DNA of 64,000 bases, taken from NCBI RefSeq assembly GCF_002934605.1, contig NZ_PTJC01000005.1, positions 124,001-188,000 on the forward strand. Direction: 5' to 3'. The DNA is from Neolewinella xylanilytica. Lineage in GTDB: Bacteria; Bacteroidota; Bacteroidia; Chitinophagales; Saprospiraceae. Below, piece by piece: positions 18,072 to 25,954 of the stretch. How positions within the stretch are numbered: the stretch's first letter is position 1; every line of letters starts with the position of its first letter. The notes under the pieces were generated by a model. The model was given only the letters and a program-made list of their open reading frames with translations, was not told where the DNA came from and ran no database searches. A program made the translations under genes and the position numbers.

Positions 18072-19117
18072 CGCACACTAAAAAGAAGGGAAAGCCTAGC
18101 GTTTGATGTAGAAGCCTGCCGGGAGGAAGCGCTGAAGAAATTTCACGCCGGTGAAGGCCTGCTGGGCGAGAACGGAGCCTTCACGCCGCTGCTCAAGTCC
18201 TTTCTGGAGCAGGCGCTGGACGGTGAACTGGACGCCCACTTAGCCGACGGCGACCAACCAAATCGTAAAAACGGACGTGGCAAGAAGCGCTTACGCACCT
18301 CGATGGGTGAAGTAGAGGTCGTCACTCCCCGCAACCGGAACGGCGGCTTCCAACCGCAAGTGATCGGCAAGCGCCAGCAGCAGTTACTTAAGGACCTCGA
18401 AAGGCTGATCATGACCCGCTACGCCCCCGATAGGTATCGGGGCAGTTCGCTTGGCGAAATCCACGATTGGCTAGAGGAGGCGCACGGCGTGGAGGTATCG
18501 CCGGCGACGATCTCGCGGGTGACCGACAGATTATTGCGCTACTGGAGGAGTCGCGCACGCGGCCGTTAGAAATCCGATGAGCTTAGCGACGATCAGGAAA
18601 CTAAAGCGTTTTTCTGAATACGATCCGCTACAAGGTCCGCGAAAGAGGTCAGATAATCATTAAGTTCGTTTACGGGATGATTGCGGGTAACCAAGAGGGC
18701 TACCACGATGTACTCGGCCGGTATATTGGTCATAATGAGTCCGCCAAGTTCTGGATGCAGGTACTTACGGACCTGCAGAACAGGGGTTTAGAAGACATCC
18801 TGATCGCCTCGGTGGACAATCTGACGGGCTTCGTAGACGCCATCCAAGCCATCTATCCGAAGACCGACATACAGCTCTGCGTGGTGCACCAGATCCGCAA
18901 CTCGAAGAAGGATCTGGCCTACACCGATACCCGGCGGGCTTAGGGGTAGGGTCCCTAAGGCTTAGCCCAACTGGAACCGCATCCTGGCTCAGCTGGCCAT
19001 CCTCTACGATGACCGATTGCGCCTGGACCTGTGAGCGCGACCGTCAGCGTACTTTTTGCCCAAGCCAAGCCCCCCCGGTCTTCTACGGGGGCTTGACCAA
19101 AAACTACTTCCGCTAGA
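18072..19117 (+). pseudogene. Decayed IS256-family (mutator-type) transposase
   Basis: The reading frame is open from 18072 but has no start codon. It encodes the IS256 N-terminal region (EGLLGENGAFTPLLKSFLEQ, then GRGKKRLRTSMGEVEV and VEVSPATISRVTDRLL) and stops at 18569. A second frame resumes near 18610 with TIRYKVRERGQIIIKF and runs to 18943, through HDVLGRYIGHNESAKFW, SVDNLTGFVDAIQAIYP and CVVHQIRNS. A third piece at about 18970-19000 (NRILAQLAILYDDRL) is the C-terminal end. The catalytic region expected between the second and third pieces, including the conserved Glu, is missing, and the first catalytic Asp appears to be Asn. The element cannot encode an active transposase. Confidence 0.85.
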
Positions 19118-19163
19118 AAATGCCGTGACACACTTTATGCAATACTCTCTGGCGCGGTGTTAA

Positions 19164-19511
19164 CTACAGTTTATTTAATTTTAATCTTCGATCCAATTCT
19201 CTTCTCAAGAATGTTGATGCTGATTGTAGATAATTTTGCTCTACATCTTGATTTTCTTTCATAACATAGTGTACCATTTCTGTTTGTCCGGTTTCTATAT
19301 TTGTAAAGTCTATTCGAAATCCGTAGTCCACAGGATGGTAAGCGTTTAAAATAGTGATCCTTTTATTTTTGCGATCGTATTCAATGCTATCCCTGATTAT
19401 TAATCCATTTGATTGTTTTTCTGCTAAATGTTTCGATTTAAAAAACCCAAAGTCTGAAACTAGGAACTCGAAATTCTTTGAAGCTTTTTCAATAAAGTTC
19501 CGTCTCCTCAA
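19164..19511 (-). CDS. AT-rich orphan gene, 115 aa
   Basis: A 115-residue protein of unknown family (MRRRNFIEKASKNFEFLVSD to RRELDRRLKLNKL), rich in Lys, Asn, Ile and Phe. Its base composition is clearly more AT-rich than the flanking core genes, a sign of recent transfer. The central part has a beta pattern (SIEYDRKNKRITILNAYHPVDY). Its stop codon directly touches a short GC-rich sequence (TTAACACCGCGCCAG on the minus strand) that resembles the start of the element after the GNAT/Xre pair, before the transposase remnant intervenes. This cassette-like layout is described in the findings. Confidence 0.55.
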   Translation of the reverse strand: MRRRNFIEKASKNFEFLVSDFGFFKSKHLAEKQSNGLIIRDSIEYDRKNKRITILNAYHPVDYGFRIDFTNIETGQTEMVHYVMKENQDVEQNYLQSASTFLRRELDRRLKLNKL

Positions 19512-19884
19512 ATTATAAATGTCTCATGGAGTCATTGATATAGCTTCTTAGTTCTTCTGGTTTTTTTTAACTTTCCTAAATACGACAATTAGCATTTCAT
19601 CTGCTCACAAATGAAATAGATTTTTTGTGTCGTAGTTGTCGATTTCAACGCGATCTGTACAGTGCGGATTACTATGGAAGTTTATGAAAATTCCAATTAC
19701 CATTTGAATGGTATTAGATGGCCACATAAGTATTGATATGGCAATTAAGGTTATATAAATTGTAGCCAACGTTTGCGGCGGCGCAGACCGGCTACCACCG
19801 ACCAGCTTCAAGGTAGCCCTTAAAACTACATCGGCACCCGCCCACACCCTCGCCGGTTTGTCGCTGGCGCTATAATCGGCGCGT
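19512..19884. other. Intergenic region with a GC-rich structured element
   Basis: The left part (19512-19760) is AT-rich and holds no gene I trust. The right part (19761-19875) is a sharply GC-rich 115-bp element. Its ends are roughly inverted (TGTAGCCAACG versus TATAGCGCCAGCG on the opposite strand), and it contains a hairpin GGCTACC (19790-19796) / GGTAGCC (19812-19818). It begins 9 bp after the restored stop codon of the Xre-like gene. Confidence 0.45.
19761..19875 (-). repeat. GC-rich structured element, attC-like or MITE-like
   Basis: A 115-bp segment with GC content far above the AT-rich genes on both sides. It shows imperfect terminal inversion (TGTAG...CCAACG at the left end, TATAGCGCCAGCG read from the right end) and a 7-bp inner stem GGCTACC/GGTAGCC with a 15-nt loop. 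It follows the Xre-like gene at once. The shape and place fit an integron cassette recombination site or a miniature inverted-repeat element. A proper RYYYAAC/GTTRRRY core pair is not present at both ends, so I do not call it attC outright. Confidence 0.35.
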
Positions 19885-20366
19885 TTAATTTATCAATCCT
19901 GTTAGACTATAATTTCCTTCTGGCTTCTCCTCTCTTATATATTTTGACAACTCGTTCTTTGACTCTACGTGGAGCCAGACGACTGGATTGATACCGAAGA
20001 TATTTCCAATTTTATGGCGAGATCTGGATTTATCTTTCGTCTACCCTTCAGAACGGCAATTAGATTAGAGTAATCATACTCGATATACTTAGAGAAGCGC
20101 CCTTTTGTCACACCAATTGCCTGTATCATCTTTTCAATGAATGTGCCTGGCGGTATGATCTCTTCGCTCTCTTCATTTAAATATGTTTCGATCTGAAACC
20201 TAATCGAAAGCAACTCATTTTCAGTCCTTCTCGCCTCAGGCTGACCCTGACTGTGAGCAGAGATCATCTTCTTTAGTTCTTTGAAGCTTTCGGAATTTTG
20301 ATTTACGAGTGCTTCTCCTAAACCATTTATCCCCCCCTCATTAATAAACTTCTGCTGCTTCTTCAT
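19885..20366 (-). pseudogene. Xre/HigA-like HTH protein (putative antitoxin), frameshifted
   Basis: The direct frame ends at 19965 (133 residues) with a senseless tail after NPDLAIKLE. One base later the reading continues perfectly as GNIFGINPVVWLHVESKNEL to a stop at 19885-19887, which completes a typical Xre helix-turn-helix (VTKGRFSKYIEYDYSNLIAVLKGRRKINPDLAIKLGNIFG). A single missing G near 20017 explains both. The restored protein has about 160 residues with an unusual helical N-terminal half. It starts 8 bp after the GNAT-like gene, as expected for the second gene of a toxin-antitoxin pair. Whether the shift is real or an assembly error decides if the pair is functional. Confidence 0.6.
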
Positions 20367-20374
20367 TAGATTGA

Positions 20375-20860
20375 TTAATTGAGATAGGTATCCATCAGCT
20401 TTCGACCTGCGTCCGGATTGATGAACATTTGTTGGCCCATGGCGTGTGTTGCTCCGTACTTGTTCTGATACAAATCTATTAGTTTCGTTCTGCTATCAAA
20501 GGTTAGGTAACCTATGTAGTGGCCCGTTCCTTCCTCAAAGCTCTTGTAACAAGCAAACGCGATGAGGCATCCAGCCACCCGATCGTATCGCCCGTGTTCG
20601 CCAAAATTGTGCGGTGCGACTTCGATGTTGTTCATGTACAGCATCTCACCATTAAGCAACGTGAGCATCAGTACTCCCTCGATTTCACCGGGTTCACTTA
20701 CTCTAACGATCTTGCAAAACTCAGCTCCTTCCGTTTTGCCTAGTCGCTTCCAGGTAAACTGCCATCCGTCTTTCTTCAATGGCAAGTTCGAACTAGAGCA
20801 CCTCACTATTAGCGCGTCGACTGATTTACCGCTGCTGGCTTCGACAAGTTGAATTCTCAC
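20375..20860 (-). CDS. GNAT-fold acetyltransferase-like protein (putative toxin)
   Basis: A 161-residue protein. The middle and end have the look of a GNAT fold: beta-4-like MLYMNNIEVAPHNFG followed by a helix (RYDRVAGCLIAFACYKSFEE), then beta-5 GHYIGYLTFDS and helix KLIDLYQNKYGATHA. The acetyl-CoA-binding Q/RxxGxG/A loop is poorly kept (HNFGEHGRYDRVAG), so cofactor use is uncertain. It comes first in a two-gene unit with an Xre-type regulator 8 bp downstream, and lies in an AT-rich patch in the accessory block. By analogy with GNAT toxins that acetylate charged tRNA it may be a toxin, but family resemblance is inferred by eye only. Confidence 0.6.
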   Translation of the reverse strand: MRIQLVEASSGKSVDALIVRCSSSNLPLKKDGWQFTWKRLGKTEGAEFCKIVRVSEPGEIEGVLMLTLLNGEMLYMNNIEVAPHNFGEHGRYDRVAGCLIAFACYKSFEEGTGHYIGYLTFDSRTKLIDLYQNKYGATHAMGQQMFINPDAGRKLMDTYLN

Positions 20861-20890
20861 TCCTGCAACGTACAGTCAAATATTGACATG

Positions 20891-20925
20891 TACAACGCCT
20901 GTTCTGTCTGTATCTGACAGTTGTA
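20891..20925 (-). promoter_or_regulatory. Candidate operator of the GNAT/Xre pair
   Basis: A nested inverted repeat lies 31-65 bp upstream of the GNAT-like start codon: outer arms TACAAC (20891-20896) and GTTGTA (20920-20925), inner arms CTGTC (20904-20908) and GACAG (20916-20920). Toxin-antitoxin operons are usually repressed by the HTH antitoxin at palindromes of this kind. It is inferred from position and symmetry only. Confidence 0.35.
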
Positions 20926-20932
20926 GTTTGTC

Positions 20933-21010
20933 GCCCAACATAAACGCATCCGTATTGCGCATACCCATCTCCACCAGTACGTATGCCGCAATTCAATAAC
21001 TTGGTTAAGC
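20933..21010 (-). other. attC-like recombination site candidate upstream of the GNAT/Xre pair
   Basis: Read on the minus strand, this 78-bp segment starts with GCTTAAC (matches RYYYAAC) and ends with GTTGGGC (matches GTTRRRY). Between them sits a long hairpin: GTATGCCGCAAT (20981-20992) pairs with ATTGCGCATAC (20954-20964) with one bulged base and a 16-nt loop. The spacers on the two sides are 14 and 11 nt. Core pair, single extra-helical base and size are all features of integron attC sites. No integrase gene is in the window. Confidence 0.4.
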
Positions 21011-21093
21011 ATAATAAAAATACCGGATTAATTGACGGGTATGCCCCCTATCAGGCCCGTAACCCGCAACGATCGGCGGGAATATGGCTCGTT

Positions 21094-22263
21094 TCACTCC
21101 TTCCGCAAGTCCCCCACCGGCATCCGCGTCACCTCCACCACCTCCTTATTCGTCCCGTAGCCTACGTACAGGTAATCGCCCCACAGCACGCTCTTCGGGT
21201 AGCTGTAGCCTGCCCGTTTGTACCGGCCCGGGTAACGCTGGGGCGGCAGGTCGTCGCCACCGCTACGGAGTAGGTACGCCCGGTCGAAAACGAAGCCGTC
21301 CGCACTCAGGGTGATGACGAGGGGGATACGCGACTTGCTGCCCGAAGGGTTATTCACCATGAAGGCGGTGCCGTCGGGTAGGTTGCCGGCGCTCTGCTTG
21401 GCGCGGGAGTCGGGGGCAGCTACGAGGACGGGTTGGGTCCACGTTTCGCCGCGGTCGTGGCTTACGGCGGCCAGTTTCTGGAAGGTGCCGGCCTGATCGC
21501 GGAAGACCATCACTACGGCGCTGTCGCTCCGGTAAAACCAGCTGGGTTCGATCTCGCGGCTCATGCCGGCATCGTCGGTGGGCACGTTTTGCATTTGTCC
21601 GGCCCGCCAGCCGGTTGCGCCGAGGGGGTCGTCCGTGTAAAAGGGAGTGGCAATCAGTCCCGGCTGCAGGTGGAAGGCCGTCAGCAGGCGGCCGGAGGGT
21701 AGGGCACGGACATCCTGCTCGATGACGCCGGGGACCGGCTGCCCGGTGGCGTAGGTGACCGGCTCCGGGGCTGACCAGTGCTCCCCGTCAATGGAGGTGC
21801 GGAATTCGGTGTGACCCTGCTTGGGCCCAGATTCGTGGTCGGGCCAGACGGAGATGTAAGCCACTAGCGTATCACCGTCGGTCCACCAACCGCCACTTGT
21901 CGTAATCCCCTGGTCCCAGACCTCAGTGAGTGGGGTAGGGGGTGTCCAGTTTTCGCCGTCCGGACTTCGGCTGTAGAAGACCCGGGTATCCGGACCGTCC
22001 TCATCCACCGAAGAGCTCTGCCACTGGGCGTAGAGCATACCCCGAAAGGGAAAGAGGACCACGCCGTGGTTGTACGTATTGTCTCCATCGCCGGGGGAAA
22101 AGACGGTGAAGGAAGCTACGCCCGGGGCCCAGGGTAGACCGAGGGTTTCCGGTTGGTCGAAATCGTACAGCGGGTCTACGGAAAACGGCGGAATGCTGTC
22201 CTGGGCTCCCAACACGAAGGTCAGGCAGAGCAGGGGAAGGAGCAAAATATTGAATAAATGCAC
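21094..22263 (-). CDS. Sialidase-superfamily (BNR/Asp-box) secreted protein
   Basis: A 389-residue protein with a signal peptide (residues 1-20, ending VLGAQ). It shows Asp-box motifs of the sialidase beta-propeller: SRSPDGENWTPP, SIDGEHWSAP and SHDRGETWTQP, each at the turn of a blade. Sialidases and related hydrolases with this fold cut or bind terminal sugars outside the cell; the RIP motif and catalytic Tyr/Glu of true exo-sialidases cannot be assigned with confidence. It is a stand-alone gene, divergent from the aldehyde dehydrogenase. It could be a glycosidase or a non-enzymatic propeller. Confidence 0.8.
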   Translation of the reverse strand: MHLFNILLLPLLCLTFVLGAQDSIPPFSVDPLYDFDQPETLGLPWAPGVASFTVFSPGDGDNTYNHGVVLFPFRGMLYAQWQSSSVDEDGPDTRVFYSRSPDGENWTPPTPLTEVWDQGITTSGGWWTDGDTLVAYISVWPDHESGPKQGHTEFRTSIDGEHWSAPEPVTYATGQPVPGVIEQDVRALPSGRLLTAFHLQPGLIATPFYTDDPLGATGWRAGQMQNVPTDDAGMSREIEPSWFYRSDSAVVMVFRDQAGTFQKLAAVSHDRGETWTQPVLVAAPDSRAKQSAGNLPDGTAFMVNNPSGSKSRIPLVITLSADGFVFDRAYLLRSGGDDLPPQRYPGRYKRAGYSYPKSVLWGDYLYVGYGTNKEVVEVTRMPVGDLRKE

Positions 22264-22423
22264 GTGCTGTAGGGAACTGGCGGACCCTAAACCTAGCGAA
22301 TTCCTCCAACCGGCCGGGGTAACTGGAAACTAGGTTAGCCGGATAGCCTCCTATTTACCAGATTGCCCGACACCCGCGCCCCGCCGCCCAAAACCCACCG
22401 CCCCCCACTTCCGTTTGCTGAGT

Positions 22424-23836
22424 ATGCCGACTGCCGCTTCCACCGCCGATTACGCCTACCTGCTCCGCGAGCAGCAAGCCTACGCCCCCACGCTCGCGAA
22501 ATCGACGGCCAAGGAGCGGAAGGAAAAGCTCGGCCGTATCCTTCGCTACCTCGACGACGAGCGGAATACCCAGCGGCTGATCGATGCCCTGAAAAGCGAC
22601 CTGCAAAAGCCGGAGGTGGAGACCCGCCTCAGCGAGATCGGGCCGGTGTACAGCCACGTCAAGTACATCAATAGTAAACTGACCCGGTGGATGGAGCCGC
22701 GCCGCATCTCCACGCCACTGGCCATGCTCGGCACGATGAATTACGTCTACTACGAGCCCAAGGGCTGCGCGCTCGTCATTGCCCCGTGGAACTACCCCTT
22801 CAATCTCGCCATGGTGCCGGTGCTCTACGCTATCGCCGCGGGCTGCACGGTGGTGCTGAAGCCCTCGGAGCACAGTCCGGCGACCACGGAATTCATGCGG
22901 GCCATGTTCGATAAGTTGTTCGCCGACAACGAGATCGCGGTGGTGAAGGGGGAGGCCGAAACCTCCGCGGCCCTGACAAGACTGCCCTTTAACCACGTGT
23001 TTTTTACCGGTAGTCCGGCGGTGGGGAAGAAGGTGATGGCCGCCGCCGCCGAAAACCTGGCCAGCGTGACCCTCGAACTCGGGGGCAAGTCGCCCTGCAT
23101 CGTGGACGCGGACGTGAACCTGAAGAACTCCGCCCGCAACGTGGTCTGGGGCAAGGGCTTCAACGCCGGCCAGACCTGCATCGCGCCCGACTACCTGATG
23201 GTGAACGACGCCGTCGCTAAGCCATACGTCAGCGCCCTGTGCGAAGCCGTGACCGCCTTCTACGGCGAGGATCCCCAGGCATCCGACAGCTACGCCCGTA
23301 TCGTCAATAACAAGCAGTTCGACCACCTGACCGGCCTGCTGGAGGACGCGATCGGGAAGGGCGCCCAGGTGGTCTGCGGGGGCCGCCACGACCGTGCCGA
23401 TCGGTACTTCGCGCCTACCATCCTCACCGGGGTGACCCGCGAGATGCGGGTGATGCGGGAGGAGATCTTCGGGCCCATCCTGCCCGTGATGACCTTCAAC
23501 AACCTGACGGAGGTAGTGGCGTTCGTCAACCGCCTGCCCAAGCCGCTGGCGTTCTACATCCAGGCGAAGAACCGCCGCATCGTAAAGCGGTTGCTGGCCG
23601 AGACCAGTGCCGGCGGTACGTTGGTGAACGAATTTTTCCTTAGCAACGCCAATCCGGCCCTGCCCTTCGGCGGCATCAACAACAGCGGGATTGGCAAAAG
23701 CTACGGCTACCACGGCTTCCTCGATTTCACGAACCAGCGCGCGGTGGTGGAGCGCAAGTTTCTGGACCTTAGTTCCGTTTATCCGCCGTACACGGATAAG
23801 GTGAAGTCGCTGGTCCGTCGTATTTATCGGTGGTAA
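22424..23836 (+). CDS. NAD(P)-dependent aldehyde dehydrogenase (class 3-like)
   Basis: Translation from the ATG at 22424 gives 470 residues, the usual size for the short class 3/fatty-aldehyde ALDHs. The catalytic Cys252 is in FNAGQTCIAPDY and the general base Glu218 in SVTLELGGKSP; the cofactor stretch is IAPWNYPFNLAM and FFTGSPAVGKKV. The C-terminal LPFGGINNSGIGKSYGYHGF is also diagnostic. The enzyme oxidises aldehydes, often long-chain or aromatic, to acids. The last residues (YTDKVKSLVRRIYRW) are basic and may touch the membrane. It stands alone; the small gene downstream has its own promoter-like element. Confidence 0.95.
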   Translation: MPTAASTADYAYLLREQQAYAPTLAKSTAKERKEKLGRILRYLDDERNTQRLIDALKSDLQKPEVETRLSEIGPVYSHVKYINSKLTRWMEPRRISTPLAMLGTMNYVYYEPKGCALVIAPWNYPFNLAMVPVLYAIAAGCTVVLKPSEHSPATTEFMRAMFDKLFADNEIAVVKGEAETSAALTRLPFNHVFFTGSPAVGKKVMAAAAENLASVTLELGGKSPCIVDADVNLKNSARNVVWGKGFNAGQTCIAPDYLMVNDAVAKPYVSALCEAVTAFYGEDPQASDSYARIVNNKQFDHLTGLLEDAIGKGAQVVCGGRHDRADRYFAPTILTGVTREMRVMREEIFGPILPVMTFNNLTEVVAFVNRLPKPLAFYIQAKNRRIVKRLLAETSAGGTLVNEFFLSNANPALPFGGINNSGIGKSYGYHGFLDFTNQRAVVERKFLDLSSVYPPYTDKVKSLVRRIYRW

Positions 23837-23863
23837 GCCCGTGTTTATCCTGCCTTCATAACT

Positions 23864-23871
23864 TACCTTTG
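23864..23871 (+). promoter_or_regulatory. Bacteroidota -7 promoter element TACCTTTG
   Basis: The sequence matches the TAnnTTTG consensus and sits 27 bp after the aldehyde dehydrogenase stop. The ATG of the following 55-codon gene starts only 4 bp later, which would give an mRNA with almost no leader. A similar T-rich -33-like stretch (GTTTAT) lies about 17 bp upstream. Confidence 0.5.
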
Positions 23872-23875
23872 CCCT

Positions 23876-24043
23876 ATGGATCTACTCCTGACAATCGCCC
23901 TGATCTGGTTTGCATACCGTGGTTACCGGTGGTACCAGCGCATGCAATCGCAGGTGGGGCCCGGCCGTAAGCCCCACGATAAGCTGGATATCACGCCCGA
24001 GGAGGAGCGGGATGATTATATTGATTACGAGGAGGTTAAGTAG
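23876..24043 (+). CDS. Small DUF4834-like membrane protein
   Basis: A 55-residue gene. The product MDLLLTIALIWFAYRGYRWY starts with one membrane helix, continues with a short basic segment (QRMQSQVGPGRKPHDKL) and ends in an acidic tail with EEERDDYIDYEEVK. This layout (N-terminal helix, Gly/Arg linker, Asp/Glu/Tyr-rich end) is that of the DUF4834 family of Bacteroidota, whose function is unknown. The start has a promoter element 4 bp upstream. After the stop comes a long repeat tract. Confidence 0.7.
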   Translation: MDLLLTIALIWFAYRGYRWYQRMQSQVGPGRKPHDKLDITPEEERDDYIDYEEVK

Positions 24044-25258
24044 GGGGGGGCCGCTGGCGCGGGTTTTGGGGTTCCGCTTGGAGGGTTAGAGGTTCACCAC
24101 AGAGGATACAGAGGGCTTCACAGAGGAATCACGGAGGACGCGGGAACTTGTCGCTGCGCGACTGGGGGGTATTTTAACACTGATTTTTACGGATTAGGGC
24201 ACTGATTTCCACGGATTTTCCATCGCTTCCTGGTCGCTGCGCGACGGGTAGGGTTACCGCAGAGAAAGGAGGAGCGCTAAGTTTCGCCGAGGATAGGGGG
24301 TGTCTTGCTTTTTCAGGCGTAGGGAAGGGGGTTCGTCAGCGAGCAAGGAAGACTGGGGGCGCGCTGCGCGACCGGGGTTTTAACACTGATTTTTACAGCT
24401 TCGCTACGCGGCTGCCTTCGGCGGTTAGGGTACGGATTTTCACGGATTTCCTTGTAGTGGAGGTCGCTGCGCGACGAGGAGGTTTTCCCAAAGAAAAGAG
24501 GAGCGCCGAGTTTCGCCGAGGGAGGTACGGTTTTGTTAAACACAGATGGCACTGCGTGCTTCACAGAGGGCTGCACAGAGTTGCCACAGAGACACCTCTT
24601 CCATCACTGTGGTACCTGCATTATCTCTGCGGAACCTCTGCGCTCTCCGCATACTCTGCGGTGAAAAAAGGAGCCGCAGGCTATGTCCCATAACCTAAAA
24701 TCACCGCGAACAGCGCTCACGAGCCGCAGGCGAGCTACCGCGCCAAGAAAATCCGTGAAAATCTGTGCCCAAAATCAGTGAAATCTGTGTTGAGAAATCG
24801 AGCCGAAGGCGAGCACCCCCACCCGCTCTGTGGAACCTCTGTGATGCCCTCCGCGAAGTGCGGCGAAGCACCCTCAGTGTTAAACCTCCACGAGCCAAAG
24901 GCGAGCACCCCGTACCTTTCCCCACCAACCCTCCCTCACGAGCCGAAGGCGAGCACCCCCACCCCCTCTGTGGAACCGCTGTGACCCCATCCGTGAAGTG
25001 CGCAGCACCCTCTGTGTTTAACCTTCCACGAGCCGAAGGCGAGCACCTCTCCCCACAAGCCGAAGGCGAGCACCCCCAACTCCGCTGTGAACCCCTCCGT
25101 GAAGTGCGCAGCACCCTCCGTGTTGAACCTCCCACGAGCCGCAGGCGAGCCCCAATAGCTATCAGGCCGGCAGCCCTTCGTACTTCGTACTTGAAACATC
25201 GTACTTCCCATCCCCCCGAGCCGCAGGCGAGCAATCAAACCCGCCTTACCTTTACCAA
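24044..25258. repeat. Non-coding tract of degenerate interspersed repeats
   Basis: About 1.2 kb without a gene. It mixes three kinds of words: CACAGAGG-type and 'ATCCGTG/ATTTTCACGG'-type phrases; mini-hairpins GTCGCTGCGCGAC at 24150-24162, 24233-24245 and 24463-24475; and the 15-mer GAGCCGAAGGCGAGC or its GCAG/CAAAG variants at 24721, 24800, 24892, 24940, 25030, 25057, 25136 and 25218. The section 24830-25152 is built from three or more degenerate units of about 70-140 bp sharing a GTGAAGTGCGCAGCACCCT-like core followed by the 15-mer. All open frames here run through the repeats on both strands and are not credible genes. Confidence 0.8.
25247..25254 (+). promoter_or_regulatory. Promoter-like TACCTTTA element next to the start codon
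   Basis: TACCTTTA fits the Bacteroidota -7 element except for its last base. It stands 4 bp before the ATG of the RluA-type gene, the same spacing as at 23864/23876. If used, the transcript has almost no leader. Confidence 0.4.
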
Positions 25259-25954
25259 ATGCCAGACCAACCGAAATTCCCCGGCCGCCCGGGCGACTGG
25301 GTCCTCTACAAAGACAACCAGCTAATCGCCTTCAACAAACCCGCCGGCATGCCCGCCGTACCCGACAAAAAGGGAAGCCCCAACCTCCTCCAGGTAGCCG
25401 CGGCCTACACCCGGCACGATCTCTTCCCCATTCACCGGCTCGACCGGCCCGTCTCCGGCGTGATCCTTTTCGGAAAGAAACCCGCGGCCCAGGCGCAGGT
25501 CACCGAGCAGTTCCAGGCCCGCACCATCGAGAAGACCTATCTGGCCATCGTCGGCGAGCGCCCGGAGCAGGACGAAGACATCCTCGTCCACTTCCTCCGG
25601 GAGGCCAAAGGCAACAACGCCGAGATCGTCGACAGCAGCGACAAAACCGCCAAGCGCGCCGAACTCCGCTACCGCTACCTCGGCAGCAGCGACCGCTACC
25701 ACCTGCTGGAGGTCGTGTTGGTCACCGGCCGGAAGCACCAGATCCGCGCCCAGCTCGGAGCCATCGGCTCGCCCATTCGCGGGGATGAGAAGTACGGCTT
25801 CAAACGCGGTAATCCGGATCGCACCATCGATCTGCATGCTTACACGCTTGCTTTCGATCACCCAATCAGTGGGAGCCGCGTGGAACTGCAGGCGCCGCTG
25901 CCGGAGGAACCCGTTTGGGAGGCTTTTTCGTCTTTACTTACTTCGCGCTCGTAG
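25259..25954 (+). CDS. RluA-family 23S rRNA/tRNA pseudouridine synthase
   Basis: A 231-residue enzyme of the RluA type. The catalytic Asp62 lies in the signature HRLDRPVSGVILF, followed by QFQARTIEKTYLAIV and the end motif LVTGRKHQIRAQLGAIGSPIRGDEKYG. It converts specific uridines in RNA to pseudouridine. No S4 domain is present at the N terminus, which fits RluA/TruC-like rather than RluD-like members; the target position cannot be given. The stop TAG (25952-25954) lies inside a perfect hairpin, the first of three in a row before rsmG. Confidence 0.92.
   Translation: MPDQPKFPGRPGDWVLYKDNQLIAFNKPAGMPAVPDKKGSPNLLQVAAAYTRHDLFPIHRLDRPVSGVILFGKKPAAQAQVTEQFQARTIEKTYLAIVGERPEQDEDILVHFLREAKGNNAEIVDSSDKTAKRAELRYRYLGSSDRYHLLEVVLVTGRKHQIRAQLGAIGSPIRGDEKYGFKRGNPDRTIDLHAYTLAFDHPISGSRVELQAPLPEEPVWEAFSSLLTSRS

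Noticed and set aside
19605..19847. 80-codon minus-strand frame crossing the GC-rich element
   Set aside because: Its first third is the structured element and the rest is AT-rich; composition changes abruptly inside the frame, so it is not a unified gene.
24300..25325. Several long open frames on both strands in the repeat tract
   Set aside because: They read repeated words in different frames, with Arg/Pro/Ser-rich low-complexity products and no family resemblance.
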